NCBI GenBank assembly: GCA_963816315.1
Contig: CAWFJZ010000029.1
Coordinates: 248,001-312,000 of the forward strand
Length of the DNA stretch: 64,000 nt
DNA from: CADEEN01 sp963816315
Lineage (GTDB): Bacteria; Pseudomonadota; Gammaproteobacteria; Burkholderiales; Burkholderiaceae_C
Direction: 5' to 3'
The translations under genes and the position numbers were made by a program. Below the pieces are notes generated by a model. It had not been told where the DNA came from, ran no database searches, and saw nothing but the letters and a program-made list of their open reading frames with translations. Shown one piece after another: positions 53,932 through 63,180 of the stretch; within the stretch, counting starts at the first letter, position 1, and each line of letters starts with the position of its first letter.

Positions 53932-54410
53932 GCTTGCACCCGCCACTGCCGGGGCGGCGCGATCAGATCGAGGCTTTCTGGCTTGAGTACCAGCGCGCCT
54001 GCGGCGTGCAGGTCGAAGGTTTCTCGGCCACGCACTTCGGTCACAGCCGCGCCGTCGCCGATGAACTGGCGGCGCTGATAGCCGGCGGCGACAAGCGCGC
54101 CCACGCCACGCTGGAGCGCGACTTCGAAGCCGAAGGCGACGAGCTGCCGCGGCCGGGCGAGCACATCGTCGTCCTCGACGGCCGCGGCACGCCGCAGGGC
54201 ATCGTGCGCATCAAGCATGTCGAGCGCCGCTACTTCAACGACATCGACGACGAATTCGCCTTCGAGTGCGGCGAGGGCGACCGCACGCTGGCCTGGTGGC
54301 TCGTCGCCTACCGCCAGGAGTTCGCCGAGCGCGCCGAGGCTCAGGGTTTTCAGGTGGGTGAGAAAGCGGTGCTGATCCTGGAATACTTCGAGCTCGTCTG
54401 GCCGCAATGA
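53928..54410 (+). CDS. ASCH domain-containing protein
   Basis: A 160-residue single ASCH-domain protein (PUA-like fold). The family marks are the N-terminal QIEAFWLEYQRACG, ELPRPGEHIVVLDGRGTPQG and the C-terminal FQVGEKAVLILEYFELVW. ASCH proteins bind nucleic acid or nucleotides, and one (YqfB) is an amidohydrolase. No link to the fatty-acid genes is obvious except the ATGA overlap with the upstream SDR. Confidence 0.86.
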   Translation: MSLHPPLPGRRDQIEAFWLEYQRACGVQVEGFSATHFGHSRAVADELAALIAGGDKRAHATLERDFEAEGDELPRPGEHIVVLDGRGTPQGIVRIKHVERRYFNDIDDEFAFECGEGDRTLAWWLVAYRQEFAERAEAQGFQVGEKAVLILEYFELVWPQ

Positions 54411-55372
54411 AAGCACCCATGAAAACGTTCCTGACTCTGTTCTTCGCGTTGGCAGCAGGCGCGGTATCGGCGCAGTCTGCGCTCTGCCCCGACAAGAGCA
54501 TCAACTACTGGCAAGCCTTCCCGCCGGGCGGCGAGAGCGACATCTCGGCGCGCCACCAGCAGGTGGTGCTGAAGAAGAAGTGCCCGGCCATCGACACCAT
54601 CGTGCAATACAAGGCCGGCGGTGGCGGTGCGGTGCTGTGGAGTTCGGCCAATACGTTGCCGGCCGATGGCCTGAACGTCTATGGCATCAACCTGCCGCAC
54701 GTGGTGCTGCAGCCGCTCGAAGGCCAGGTGCAGTACAAGACCGAGGACTTGTCGCCGGTGTTTTGGTACCACTACACGCCGGACGCGCTTGTGGTGCCCG
54801 AGGCCAGCCCGTTGAAGAGCTTTGCCGATTTCATCAAGGCTGCGCAGGCCGACGCCGGCAAGTTGAACCTCGGCGGCTCGGCGCTCAACTCGGCCAACCA
54901 TGCGGCGCACGAGCGGCTGAACAGCGCCTTCAAGGTCAAGACCACGTACGTGCCGTACAAGGGCACGGGCGATCTGGCCAACGCCGTGCTCGGCGCGCAG
55001 ATCGACGGCGCGATGACCTACACCGCGTTCGCCATCAACAACAAGACGCGTGTGCGCGCGCTGGCGGTGGCGATGGACCAGCGCCATCCGCTGTTGCCCG
55101 ACGTGCCGACGTTCAAGGAACTCGGCGTCGATTGGGTCGATGGCGCGATGCGCGGCATTGCCGTGCCCAAGTCCACGCCGCCCGAGACGAAGAAGAAGCT
55201 CTCCGACCTCTTTGCGCAACTCAACGCCGACGCGGAGATGAAAGAGCTGGCGGCCAAGAGCGGCTTCGAGCTGATCAACGTCGGCATCGAGCAGATGGAC
55301 GCGTTCATGAAGGAACGCGCCAAGGTCTATGGCGAGACGGCGAAGATGATTGGGCTGGGCGTCAAGAAGTAG
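54407..55372 (+). CDS. Tripartite tricarboxylate transporter substrate-binding protein (Bug/TctC family)
   Basis: A 321-residue periplasmic binding protein. Signal peptide MKTFLTLFFALAAGAVSAQ; the ATG at 54407 overlaps the ASCH stop, but MKTFLTL five codons on may be the true start. GGSALNSANHAAHERLN and YKGTGDLANAVLGAQIDG are Bug features, and LPDVPTFKELGVDW is the C-terminal lobe mark. Such proteins bind carboxylates such as citrate or adipate. No TctA/TctB membrane genes are nearby, as is common for Bug proteins in Burkholderiales. Confidence 0.86.
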   Translation: MKAPMKTFLTLFFALAAGAVSAQSALCPDKSINYWQAFPPGGESDISARHQQVVLKKKCPAIDTIVQYKAGGGGAVLWSSANTLPADGLNVYGINLPHVVLQPLEGQVQYKTEDLSPVFWYHYTPDALVVPEASPLKSFADFIKAAQADAGKLNLGGSALNSANHAAHERLNSAFKVKTTYVPYKGTGDLANAVLGAQIDGAMTYTAFAINNKTRVRALAVAMDQRHPLLPDVPTFKELGVDWVDGAMRGIAVPKSTPPETKKKLSDLFAQLNADAEMKELAAKSGFELINVGIEQMDAFMKERAKVYGETAKMIGLGVKK

Positions 55373-55375
55373 GCC

Positions 55376-56347
55376 TCACTCGATCGTCACCTTCGCATCC
55401 TTGACCAGCTTGGCGAACTTGTCGCCGTCGTCGCGCATCTGTTTGGCCATCTGCTCGGGCGTGTTGCCCACCGGCTCGGCGCCGATCTCTTCGAGGCGTT
55501 TCTTGAATTCGGGTGAGGCCAGCACCTTCACCGTCTCGGCATGCAGCCGCGCGGTGATGTCCTTCGGCGTCGCTGCCGGCGCCAGCAGGCCGAACCAGGT
55601 GCCGGTGTCGATGCCTTTGACGCCGGCTTCGGCCAGCGTCGGCACGTCGGGCAGCGCGGAGGAACGCTTGCCCGTCGTCACCGCCAGCGCGCGCAGCTTG
55701 CCGGCCTTGATGTGCGGCAGCACGGGCGTCACGGTGTCGAACGACATCGTCACCTGGCCGCCGATCAGGTCGGTCACCAGCGGGCCGCTGCCTTTGTAGG
55801 GGATGTGCGCGAGCTCGATGCCGTTGCTCATCTCGAACTGCGTGCCGATCAGGTGCTGCGCGGTGCCGTTGCCGTTGCTGCCGTAGTTGAGCTTGCCTGG
55901 TTGCGCCTTGGCCTGCGCGACGAGGTCGGCCACGGTCTTGGCCGGGTTGGTGGCGCTGACGGTCAGCACGTTGGGCACCAGCGCCACCGTCGTGATCGGC
56001 GCGAAGTCCTTGTGCAAGTCGTAGGGCAGCTTCTTGAACACCGACGGTGCGATCGTGTGGTGCACCGCGCCCATCAGCAGCGTGTAGCCGTCGGGCTTGC
56101 TCTTGGCGACGAAGTCGGCGCCGAGCGTGGCGCCGGCGCCGGGCTTGCTCTCGACGATCACCGTCTGGCCGAGGCTCTGCGACAGCTTCTCGGCGAGCGC
56201 GCGCGCCAGCACGTCGGTGGTGCCGCCGGGGGGGAAGGGCACGACGAGCGAGATCGGTTTGTTGGGCCAAGTGTCTGCGTGGGCATGGGCGGCCAGGGCC
56301 AGCGTGGCGAGCACGACGGCGCGGCGCGTCAAGGTGATGCGGTTCAT
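55376..56347 (-). CDS. Tripartite tricarboxylate transporter substrate-binding protein (second copy)
   Basis: A 323-residue Bug protein on the other strand, tail-to-tail with the first (three bases between stops). The signal ends at AHADTWPNKPISLVVPF. PFPPGGTTDVLARALAEKL is the canonical Bug pyrophosphate-like loop, followed by GANTLGADFVA-type text seen as GAGATLGADFVAKSKPDG. LNYGSNGNGTAQHLIG marks the second lobe. It lies next to a tartrate dehydrogenase gene and probably binds tartrate or malate for that pathway, by analogy. Confidence 0.87.
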   Translation of the reverse strand: MNRITLTRRAVVLATLALAAHAHADTWPNKPISLVVPFPPGGTTDVLARALAEKLSQSLGQTVIVESKPGAGATLGADFVAKSKPDGYTLLMGAVHHTIAPSVFKKLPYDLHKDFAPITTVALVPNVLTVSATNPAKTVADLVAQAKAQPGKLNYGSNGNGTAQHLIGTQFEMSNGIELAHIPYKGSGPLVTDLIGGQVTMSFDTVTPVLPHIKAGKLRALAVTTGKRSSALPDVPTLAEAGVKGIDTGTWFGLLAPAATPKDITARLHAETVKVLASPEFKKRLEEIGAEPVGNTPEQMAKQMRDDGDKFAKLVKDAKVTIE

Positions 56348-56367
56348 GGTGAGTCTCCTCTTCGACA

Positions 56368-57435
56368 TCAGCGGGCCAGGCGCGCGATCACGGCGCGCGT
56401 CACGTCGGCGGTCTTCGCACTGCCGCCGAGGTCGCCGGTGTGCAGCGACTTGTCGGCGGTCACCGCTTCGATCGCGGCCATCAGTTTCTTCGCTGCTTCG
56501 TTTTCGCCCAGGTGCTCGAGCAGCATCACGCAAGACCAGAAGGTGCCCACCGGATTGGCCAGGCCTTTGCCCATGATGTCGAAGGCCGAGCCGTGGATCG
56601 GCTCGAACATGCTCGGGTAGCGGCGCTCGGGGTCGATGTTGCCGGTGGGCGCGATGCCCAGGCTGCCGGCCAGCGCCGCGGCGAGGTCCGACAGGATGTC
56701 GGCATGCAGGTTGGTGGCGACGATGGTGTCGAGCGACGCCGGCTTGTTGATCATGCGCGCCGTCGAGGCATCGACCAGTTCCTTGTCCCAGGTGACGTCG
56801 GGGAACTCCTTGGCTGTCTGCAGCGCGATCTCGTCCCACATCACCATCGCATGGCGCTGCGCGTTGCTCTTGGTGATCACGGTCAGCAGCTTGCGCGGCC
56901 GCGATTGCGCCAGCTTGAAGGCGAAGCGCATGATGCGTTCGACGCCGGCGCGGGTCATCATCGAGACGTCGGTGGCGGCTTCGATCGGATGCCCCTGGTG
57001 CACACGGCCGCCGACCCCCGCGTACTCGCCTTCCGAGTTCTCGCGCACGATGACCCAGTTGAGGTCCTCGGCCTTGCAGCGCTTCAACGGGCCGTCGATG
57101 CCGGGCAGGATGCGCGTCGGCCGCACGTTGGCGTACTGGTCGAAGCCCTGGCAGATCTTCAGGCGCAGGCCCCACAGCGTGATGTGGTCGGGGATGTGCG
57201 GATCGCCCGCCGAGCCGAACAGAATCGCGTCCTTGCCGCGCAGCGCATCGAGGCCGTCGGCCGGCATCATCTCGCCGTGCGCGCGGTACCAGTCGCCGCC
57301 CCAGCCGAAATTCTCGAACTCGAAGCGGAAGTCGCCGCCTGACGCCGCGAGGGCCTGCAGCACTTCGGCGCCGGCGGGCACCACTTCCTTGCCGATGCCG
57401 TCGCCGGGGATGGTGGCGATGCGGTAGGTCTTCAT
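56368..57435 (-). CDS. Tartrate dehydrogenase / D-malate dehydrogenase family
   Basis: A 355-residue NAD-dependent oxidative decarboxylase of the isopropylmalate/isocitrate dehydrogenase fold, here of the tartrate (TtuC) type. IPGDGIGKEVVPAGAEVLQA is the N-terminal motif, VRENSEGEYAGVGGRVHQGH the substrate loop and FEPIHGSAFDIMGKGLANPV the C-terminal signature. It acts on tartrate or D-malate. The downstream Bug protein and the divergent LysR regulator suggest a small carboxylate utilisation locus. Confidence 0.88.
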   Translation of the reverse strand: MKTYRIATIPGDGIGKEVVPAGAEVLQALAASGGDFRFEFENFGWGGDWYRAHGEMMPADGLDALRGKDAILFGSAGDPHIPDHITLWGLRLKICQGFDQYANVRPTRILPGIDGPLKRCKAEDLNWVIVRENSEGEYAGVGGRVHQGHPIEAATDVSMMTRAGVERIMRFAFKLAQSRPRKLLTVITKSNAQRHAMVMWDEIALQTAKEFPDVTWDKELVDASTARMINKPASLDTIVATNLHADILSDLAAALAGSLGIAPTGNIDPERRYPSMFEPIHGSAFDIMGKGLANPVGTFWSCVMLLEHLGENEAAKKLMAAIEAVTADKSLHTGDLGGSAKTADVTRAVIARLAR

Positions 57436-57514
57436 GAGCGTCTCCTGGTGGGTGGGAATGGCGTCACTGTAGGAGCTGGACGGGGTGAAGAGGCGGGCCT
57501 AAATTCAACGCATC

Positions 57515-57531
57515 GTTAACCTGAGGTCAAC
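57515..57531. promoter_or_regulatory. LysR-type operator in the tartrate dehydrogenase/LysR intergenic region
   Basis: GTTAACCT-G-AGGTCAAC is a 17-base near-perfect inverted repeat (7 of 8 positions in each arm). It includes TAACCTGAGGTCA, a T-N11-A LysR box. It lies two bases before the LysR start and between the divergent genes, where autorepression and activation sites are expected. Confidence 0.6.
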
Positions 57532-57532
57532 A

Positions 57533-58444
57533 ATGGACGCATCGATACAACCTGCCGATCTGGGCTTCTTCGCCACGCTTGCCGTGGCCGGCAGCCTCTC
57601 GGCAGCCGCGCGCGAACTCGGCATCTCGACCGCGGCGGTGAGCAAGCACCTCGCGTTGATGGAGTCGCGCGTCGGTGTGCCGCTGGTCAACCGCACGACG
57701 CGGCGCATGAGCCTGACGCCCGAAGGCGAGTTGGTGCTGTCGCACGCGCGCCGCATCCTCGGCCAGATCGACGACCTGCAACACCTGCTCGGCGCGAGCA
57801 AGGGCGAACCCCAGGGGCTGCTGCGGGTCAACGCCACGCTCGGTTTCGGCCGCGCGCAGGTGGCGCCGCTGATCGCGCGCTTCGTCAAGCGGCACCCGTT
57901 GGTCGAGGTGCAGTTGCAGTTGTCGGTCAACCCGCCGCCGCTCACCGACGACAGCTTCGACGTCTGCATCCGCTTCGGCGCACCGCCCGACGCGCGCGTG
58001 ATGGCGCGCTTGCTGGCGCCGAACCGGCGGCTGCTGGTGGCGGCGCCGAGCTACCTCGCGCGCGCCGGCGAGCCCAAGGTGCCGGGCGATCTGTCGCGCC
58101 ACAACTGCATCGGCATCCGCCAGGGCGACGAGGCCTACGGCCTGTGGCGTTTGCGGCCGCTGCGCGGCAAGGACGCGCGCGAGCAGGCCGTCAAGACGCG
58201 CGGCAACCTGGCCACCAACGATGGCGAGATCGCGGTGCAGTGGGCGCTGGCCGGCCTGGGCATCCTGATGCGCGCCGAGTGGGACGTCGCGCGCTATCTC
58301 GAAAGCGGCCGCCTGGTGCCGGTGCTGGCGCAATGGCGCACGCCCGAGGCCGACATCCACGCGGTGTGGCCGCAGCGCCACCAGCATTCGGCGCGGGTGC
58401 GCGCCTTCGTCGAGTTCCTGGCGGCGGCGTTTGCGGCGCCCTGA
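57533..58444 (+). CDS. LysR family transcriptional regulator
   Basis: A 303-residue regulator. The N-terminal winged helix-turn-helix is SLSAAARELGISTAAVSKHL with NRTTRRMSLTPEGE, and the rest (about residues 90-300) is a type-2 periplasmic-binding-like ligand domain. It is divergent from the tartrate dehydrogenase gene, with a palindromic T-N11-A site between them, so it likely controls that gene and itself, with tartrate or malate as the inducer by inference. AATGG upstream and the ATG at 57533 fit. Confidence 0.9.
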   Translation: MDASIQPADLGFFATLAVAGSLSAAARELGISTAAVSKHLALMESRVGVPLVNRTTRRMSLTPEGELVLSHARRILGQIDDLQHLLGASKGEPQGLLRVNATLGFGRAQVAPLIARFVKRHPLVEVQLQLSVNPPPLTDDSFDVCIRFGAPPDARVMARLLAPNRRLLVAAPSYLARAGEPKVPGDLSRHNCIGIRQGDEAYGLWRLRPLRGKDAREQAVKTRGNLATNDGEIAVQWALAGLGILMRAEWDVARYLESGRLVPVLAQWRTPEADIHAVWPQRHQHSARVRAFVEFLAAAFAAP

Positions 58445-58453
58445 GGGGGTTCG

Positions 58454-59173
58454 TCAGCAGCCGAGCACGACCGCTTGCAGCGGCTTCGCGCCGTCGCCAT
58501 CGGTGACGACGAAGACGACGCGCCGCGATTTCGACGTTGCCGCCGGCAGCGCCAGCGTGAACTCGCGCGAAGGCGCCGTCCACGCCGCCAGCGGTTGGTA
58601 CAGCGTCACCACATGGTCGTGCGCGAGGGTCTCGCCGGAGTTCTCGCCGGCCTTGACGCGGCTGACATGGCCGTCTTCGAGCACCGCCCAGTAGCCGCCG
58701 AGCGCGCGCGCTGCCGGCGCGGCGATGCTGGCGCGCACGCTGGCGCCGTCGCGTTCGAGCACGACGTGCACATCGCTCGCCGCCGGGCGGGGCAGCGCCG
58801 CACCCGACCAGCCGCGCAGGTCGCGCCCGTTGTGCACCACCTGCGGCGTATAGACATACGGTGCGCCGCTGGCGCGCTGCAGCCGATGCTGGCGCTCGGT
58901 GGTGTCGGCGGTGGCGAAGCGGTCAGGCCAGCCCAGCCGGTCCCAGTAATTGACGTGGAATGCCAGCGCCAGCACGTCGCTGCGGCCCTTGAGCGCAGAC
59001 AGCCAACGGTCGGCCGGCGGGCATGAGCTGCAGCCCTCGCTGGTGTAGAGCTCGACGATCGCCGGCGGTTGCGCAACGCTGCGCGCGCTGCAAGCGGCGG
59101 CGGTGCTCTGCGCAGCCACAGGTGCAGCGATGGCGACCAGCAGGGCTGGGGCGAAGAGGTGCAGGGGTTTCAT
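58454..59173 (-). CDS. DUF1223 (thioredoxin-like) exported protein
   Basis: A 239-residue protein with a signal peptide (MKPLHLFAPALLVAIAAPVA, cut near AQS) and a DUF1223 domain. VELYTSEGCSSCPPADRWLS carries a CxxC-type motif as in thioredoxin-fold proteins, and AFHVNYWDRLGWPDRF is the next family mark. Redox activity is suggested but not shown for the family. It converges on the LysR gene with nine bases between stops and diverges from the MBL-fold gene. Confidence 0.84.
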   Translation of the reverse strand: MKPLHLFAPALLVAIAAPVAAQSTAAACSARSVAQPPAIVELYTSEGCSSCPPADRWLSALKGRSDVLALAFHVNYWDRLGWPDRFATADTTERQHRLQRASGAPYVYTPQVVHNGRDLRGWSGAALPRPAASDVHVVLERDGASVRASIAAPAARALGGYWAVLEDGHVSRVKAGENSGETLAHDHVVTLYQPLAAWTAPSREFTLALPAATSKSRRVVFVVTDGDGAKPLQAVVLGC

Positions 59174-59302
59174 GGGCGGGCAATGTTGGTGATGGGGCTC
59201 GGTCGCGCGGCGCTGCCGGTTCCTGACACGTCACGGGAAGGGCGCCGTTGCCGGCAACGTACCACCAGAGCTGCCTCCAAGTCCTCACCAGGAGATCACG
59301 AC

Positions 59303-60766
59303 ATGCCCTCACGCCGCCTTGCCCTCATGTTCGCCGCCGCGCTGTTCGCCGCCGCCGGCTGCGCCTCGGCCCCGCCCAACGCCAGCGACGCCATCGCGCG
59401 GGCGTCGAAGGCGATGGGCGCCGAGCAGCTCAAGTCGCTGCGTTATGCCGGCGACGGCGAGGGTTTCACCTTCGGCCAAGCCTACGTGCCCAGCGGTGCG
59501 TGGCCGAAGGTGACGTATCACGCGGTCGTGCGCACCCTCGACTACGAGGCCGCTGCGATGCGCGACGAGGTCACGCTGTCGCGCGCCGAGCCGCGCGGGG
59601 GCGGCGGCTATCCGCTCGTGGGCCAACAGCGCAACGACCAGTTCGTCAGCGGCGAGCTGGCGTGGAACGTCGCCGGCGGCAACGTCGCGCCGGGCACGCG
59701 CTTCGTCGCCGACCGCGTGCACCAGCTCTGGATCACGCCGCACGGCGCGCTGAAGGCGGCGCAGCGCAACAGTGCGACGCTGGCTGCGGGCGAGGGCGGC
59801 GTGCAGCGTCTGTCGTTCACGCAGCCGGGCTGGTTGCGCGCTACCGTGACGCTCGATGCGCAGGGGCTGGTGACGCAGGTCGATTCGACGTTCGCCGATC
59901 CGGTGCTGGGCGACACCGCGGTGCGCACCACCTACAGCGACTACAAGGACTTCGGTGCCATCAAGTTTCCGACGCGTGTGCGCCAAAGCAGCGGCGGCCA
60001 CCCGGTGCTCGACCTGGCGATCAAGGAGGTGCAGCCGAACGCGCCGGTCAGCGCGCTGGCGGTGCCCGACGCTGCACGCAACACGGCCGAGCGCGTCACG
60101 GCCGACAAGGTGGCCGACGGCGTCTGGTTCCTAGCCGGCGGCTCGCACAACAGCGTGCTGGTCGAGATGAGCGACCACCTGGTGCTGGTCGAGACGCCGC
60201 TCGGCGACGCGCGCACGCAGGCCGTGATCGAGCAGGCCAAGACGCTGGCGCCCGGCAAGCCGATCCGCTACGCCGTCAACAGCCATGCCCATTTCGATCA
60301 CTCGGGTGGTGTGCGCGCCGCGGTGGCCGAGGGCGCGACCGTGGTCACGATGGCCGGCAACGTGCCGTACTTCCAGAGCGTGCTGGCCGTGCCCAACGCG
60401 CTGCGGCCCGACCGCATGGCGCAGGCCGGCAAGGCGGCGCGGTTGCAGGGTGTGCAGGGCGACAAGGGCACGCTCAGCGACGGCACGCGCACGATCGAGC
60501 TGCACAAGATCAGCGGCGGCCCGCACAGCGACACGATGCTGATGGTCTGGTTGCCGAAGGAGCGGCTGCTGATCGAGGCCGACGCCTACACGCCGCTGCC
60601 GCCGAACACGCCGCCGCCGGCCACGCCCAACGCCAACAACGTCAACCTGATCGAGAACATCGAGCGCCTGCGCTTGCCGGTCGATCGCATCCTGCCGTTG
60701 CACGGCCGCGTCGTGCCGGTGAGCGAGCTGTACACGACGGCGGGGCGGCCGCCGCCGGCGCGCTGA
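59303..60766 (+). CDS. MBL-fold metallohydrolase, lipoprotein
   Basis: A 487-residue protein. The signal ends in AAAGCAS (lipobox), so it is a lipoprotein. The C-terminal metallo-beta-lactamase domain (about residues 250-470) has NSHAHFDHSGGVRAAVAE (HxHxDH), with further metal ligands in GGPHSDTMLM and ILPLHGRVV. The N-terminal half (about 25-245) is a beta-rich DUF-like domain. Substrate unknown. GGAG lies before the ATG at 59303. Confidence 0.83.
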   Translation: MPSRRLALMFAAALFAAAGCASAPPNASDAIARASKAMGAEQLKSLRYAGDGEGFTFGQAYVPSGAWPKVTYHAVVRTLDYEAAAMRDEVTLSRAEPRGGGGYPLVGQQRNDQFVSGELAWNVAGGNVAPGTRFVADRVHQLWITPHGALKAAQRNSATLAAGEGGVQRLSFTQPGWLRATVTLDAQGLVTQVDSTFADPVLGDTAVRTTYSDYKDFGAIKFPTRVRQSSGGHPVLDLAIKEVQPNAPVSALAVPDAARNTAERVTADKVADGVWFLAGGSHNSVLVEMSDHLVLVETPLGDARTQAVIEQAKTLAPGKPIRYAVNSHAHFDHSGGVRAAVAEGATVVTMAGNVPYFQSVLAVPNALRPDRMAQAGKAARLQGVQGDKGTLSDGTRTIELHKISGGPHSDTMLMVWLPKERLLIEADAYTPLPPNTPPPATPNANNVNLIENIERLRLPVDRILPLHGRVVPVSELYTTAGRPPPAR

Positions 60767-60798
60767 CGGCGAGCCGCGCGCCATGGCACGATGGCGCG

Positions 60799-62012
60799 AT
60801 GAGCTGTGTCGCGATCGTCGGCGGTGGGCCCGCCGGGTTGATGGCGGCGGAGGTGTTGGCCGAGGCCGGCATGGCGGCCGTGCACGTGTACGACGCGATG
60901 CCGTCGGTCGGCCGCAAGTTCCTGCTCGCCGGCAAGGGCGGACTCAACCTCACCCACCACGAGCCGCTGCCGGCGTTCGTGCAGCACTACGGCGCGCGCA
61001 CGGCGGCGGTGGCGCCGTGGCTCGATGCGTTCGGCCCCGACGCCACGCGCGCATGGGCCGCCGGATTGGGCATCGACACCTTCGTCGGCACGTCGGGCCG
61101 CGTCTTTCCTACGGATCTGAAAGCCGCGCCGCTGTTGCGCGCCTGGCTGCACCGCTTGCGCGAGCGCGGCGTGCGCTTTCACATGCGGCACCGCTGGCTC
61201 GGCTTTGCGGGCGGCGACGGCGCGCTGCGCTTTGCGGCGCCGCAAGGCGAGGTCAGCGTGCAGCCGCGTGCGACGGTGCTCGCGCTCGGCGGCGCGAGCT
61301 GGCCGCAGCTTGGCAGCGACGGCGCCTGGGTGCCGTGGCTGCGCGAGGCCGGCGCCGAGGTGGCGCCGCTGCGTGCCGGCCAACTGCGGCTTCGAGGTGG
61401 CGTGGAGCGAGCATCTGCGCACGCGGTTTGCGGGCGCGCCGATCAAGCCAGTGGTGCTGCGCTTCGACGATGCGTTCGACAGGCAAGGCGAATTCGTGCT
61501 CAGCGCGTACGGCCTCGAAGGCAGCCTCGTCTATGCGGCCAGTGCGCTGATCCGCGACGCCATCGCGTCACGCGGACAAGCGACGATCACGCTCGACCTG
61601 CTGCCGGACCACGATGCCGCACCGCGTGCTGCGCGAGGTGGCGCATCCGCGCGGCTCGCGCAGCCTCGGCTCGCACTTGAAGAGCCGCCTCGGACTCGAA
61701 GGCGCGAAGGTGGCGCTGCTGCACGAGGTGCTGCCGCGCGAGGCGATCGCCGATACGGCACGCCTGGCCGCTGCGATCAAGGCGCTGCCGATCACGCTGA
61801 CTGCGCCGCGGCCGATCGCCGAAGCCATCAGCAGCGCCGGCGGCGTCGTGCTCGAATCGCTCGACGAGCAGCTGATGCTGCGCTCGCGGCCCGGGGTCTT
61901 CTGCGCCGGCGAGATGCTCGACTGGGAAGCGCCGACCGGCGGCTACCTGCTGCAAGCGTCGATGGCCAGTGGGCGCGTCGCGGGGCAGGGCGTGCTGCGC
62001 TGGCTAAGCTGA
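60799..62012 (+). CDS. NAD(P)/FAD-dependent oxidoreductase (BaiN/HI0933-like; two frameshifts)
   Basis: About 400 residues. CVAIVGGGPAGLMAAEVLAE is the FAD Rossmann motif and VGRKFLLAGKGGLNLTHHEP the family's second mark; TVLALGGASWPQLGSDGAWV follows. An extra C near 61381 and another change near 61615 break the frame; other frames carry FEVAWSEHLRTRFAGAPIKP and VLREVAHPRGSRSLGSHLKS, ending in GVFCAGEMLDWEAPTGGYLL. Of unknown substrate; BaiN-type relatives reduce bile acids, but this subgroup is a distinct TIGR family. The start is the ATG at 60799. Confidence 0.78.
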
Positions 62013-62061
62013 ATCGGCGGCACGTGCAGCAGATCGGCGTTCGCAGCATCTGGGCGCCGTC

Positions 62062-63108
62062 CTAGAACTGAAACAGCGACAACCCCAACCCCAGCGTCGT
62101 CTGCCGGTGGTTGTAGTCGAGCAGCGTTTCGCCATAGCCGCTGAAGACCTGCATGTACCAGCGCAGGCCGGCCGGCTCGTCGCTGTCCACCGGGTATGTC
62201 AGGTCGAGCTGCAGCGAGCCGCGGTTGAGGGCGCGCAGGTTGGTGCGCCAGATCAGCGATGCGGTTGCGGTGCCGGGCAGCCAGGTGGCTTGCAGCTCGC
62301 CGCGGCCGATGTAGTTGGTGAGGTCCGGGTTGTCGTCGTCGCTGCGCGATTCATCCACGCGCCGGTGGAGCTTCCATTGCAGGCCGAACTCGTTGCGCTC
62401 GAAGCCGGCGCCGAAATAGACGCGGTTCCAGCTGCGCGACAGCGGCACGGCCTGGCCGTTGGACTGGTGCGCCACGCCGGCCTGCACCATGCGCCATTGC
62501 CAGCCGAACGGCAGCGTGCGCAAGGGTTCAGGCACCGGCACGACGTAGATCGCCTCGGGCTGGTAATCGCTGCTGCGAAACGGCGCCGACTCCTGCGAGT
62601 TCCACAACTGCCACAGCGAGCGTTGCGTGTAGGCCAGCCACACGTCGGCATCGGGCAGCAGCACGTCGCTGGCCGCCTTGGCGCGCAGCGACACCTGCAG
62701 CTTGGCTTCGACCGGACGGTAGCGCTCGTTGGGCGCTGTCGCGGCACGCGTCGGGCTGCTCGGTGCGCGGTTCAGGTTGTTCGTGAAGTGCGCCGGCAGC
62801 AGAAAGTTGGGCAGGTGCGTGCGGACGACGAACTTGCGCCGCTTGTCGGCCTCGTCGAGTTCCCACAGCCGCGACATGATCGACGTGCTGCCCGCCGGCA
62901 GTGGCGCGGCCGGTGCAGGCGCGCTCGCCGCGGCAGCAGCCGGCGGCGGCGCAGGCGTGGCGTCCGGATCGGGCCGGAAGAGGCGGTCGTAGCAGGCCAG
63001 GCGCCGCGCGGGGTCGGACTCGTTGGCGCAGCGGGTGCCGTCTTGCGACCAGGCGGTGGTGGCGAGCAGGGCGGCGGTCAGTGTGCCGAGGCGGTGGCGG
63101 TGCTTCAT
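62062..63108 (-). CDS. pldA: Outer membrane phospholipase A (PldA)
   Basis: A 348-residue outer-membrane beta-barrel enzyme that removes acyl chains from phospholipids in the outer leaflet. The catalytic residues lie in HQSNGQAVPLSRSWNRVYFG: His, Ser and the distal Asn of the OMPLA triad. The C-terminus GLGLSLFQF ends in phenylalanine, as outer-membrane barrels do. A signal peptide (MKHRHRLGTLTAALLATTAW) and a 70-residue Ala/Pro-rich spacer precede the barrel. The ATG at 63108 is chosen over in-frame upstream text because it opens the signal peptide. Confidence 0.88.
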   Translation of the reverse strand: MKHRHRLGTLTAALLATTAWSQDGTRCANESDPARRLACYDRLFRPDPDATPAPPPAAAAASAPAPAAPLPAGSTSIMSRLWELDEADKRRKFVVRTHLPNFLLPAHFTNNLNRAPSSPTRAATAPNERYRPVEAKLQVSLRAKAASDVLLPDADVWLAYTQRSLWQLWNSQESAPFRSSDYQPEAIYVVPVPEPLRTLPFGWQWRMVQAGVAHQSNGQAVPLSRSWNRVYFGAGFERNEFGLQWKLHRRVDESRSDDDNPDLTNYIGRGELQATWLPGTATASLIWRTNLRALNRGSLQLDLTYPVDSDEPAGLRWYMQVFSGYGETLLDYNHRQTTLGLGLSLFQF

Positions 63109-63180
63109 CGGGCGCAGCATGCCACGCACCAAACGCCCACGCAGCGTGGCGACAATGCGCGGGCAACAGCAGGAGAGCGC

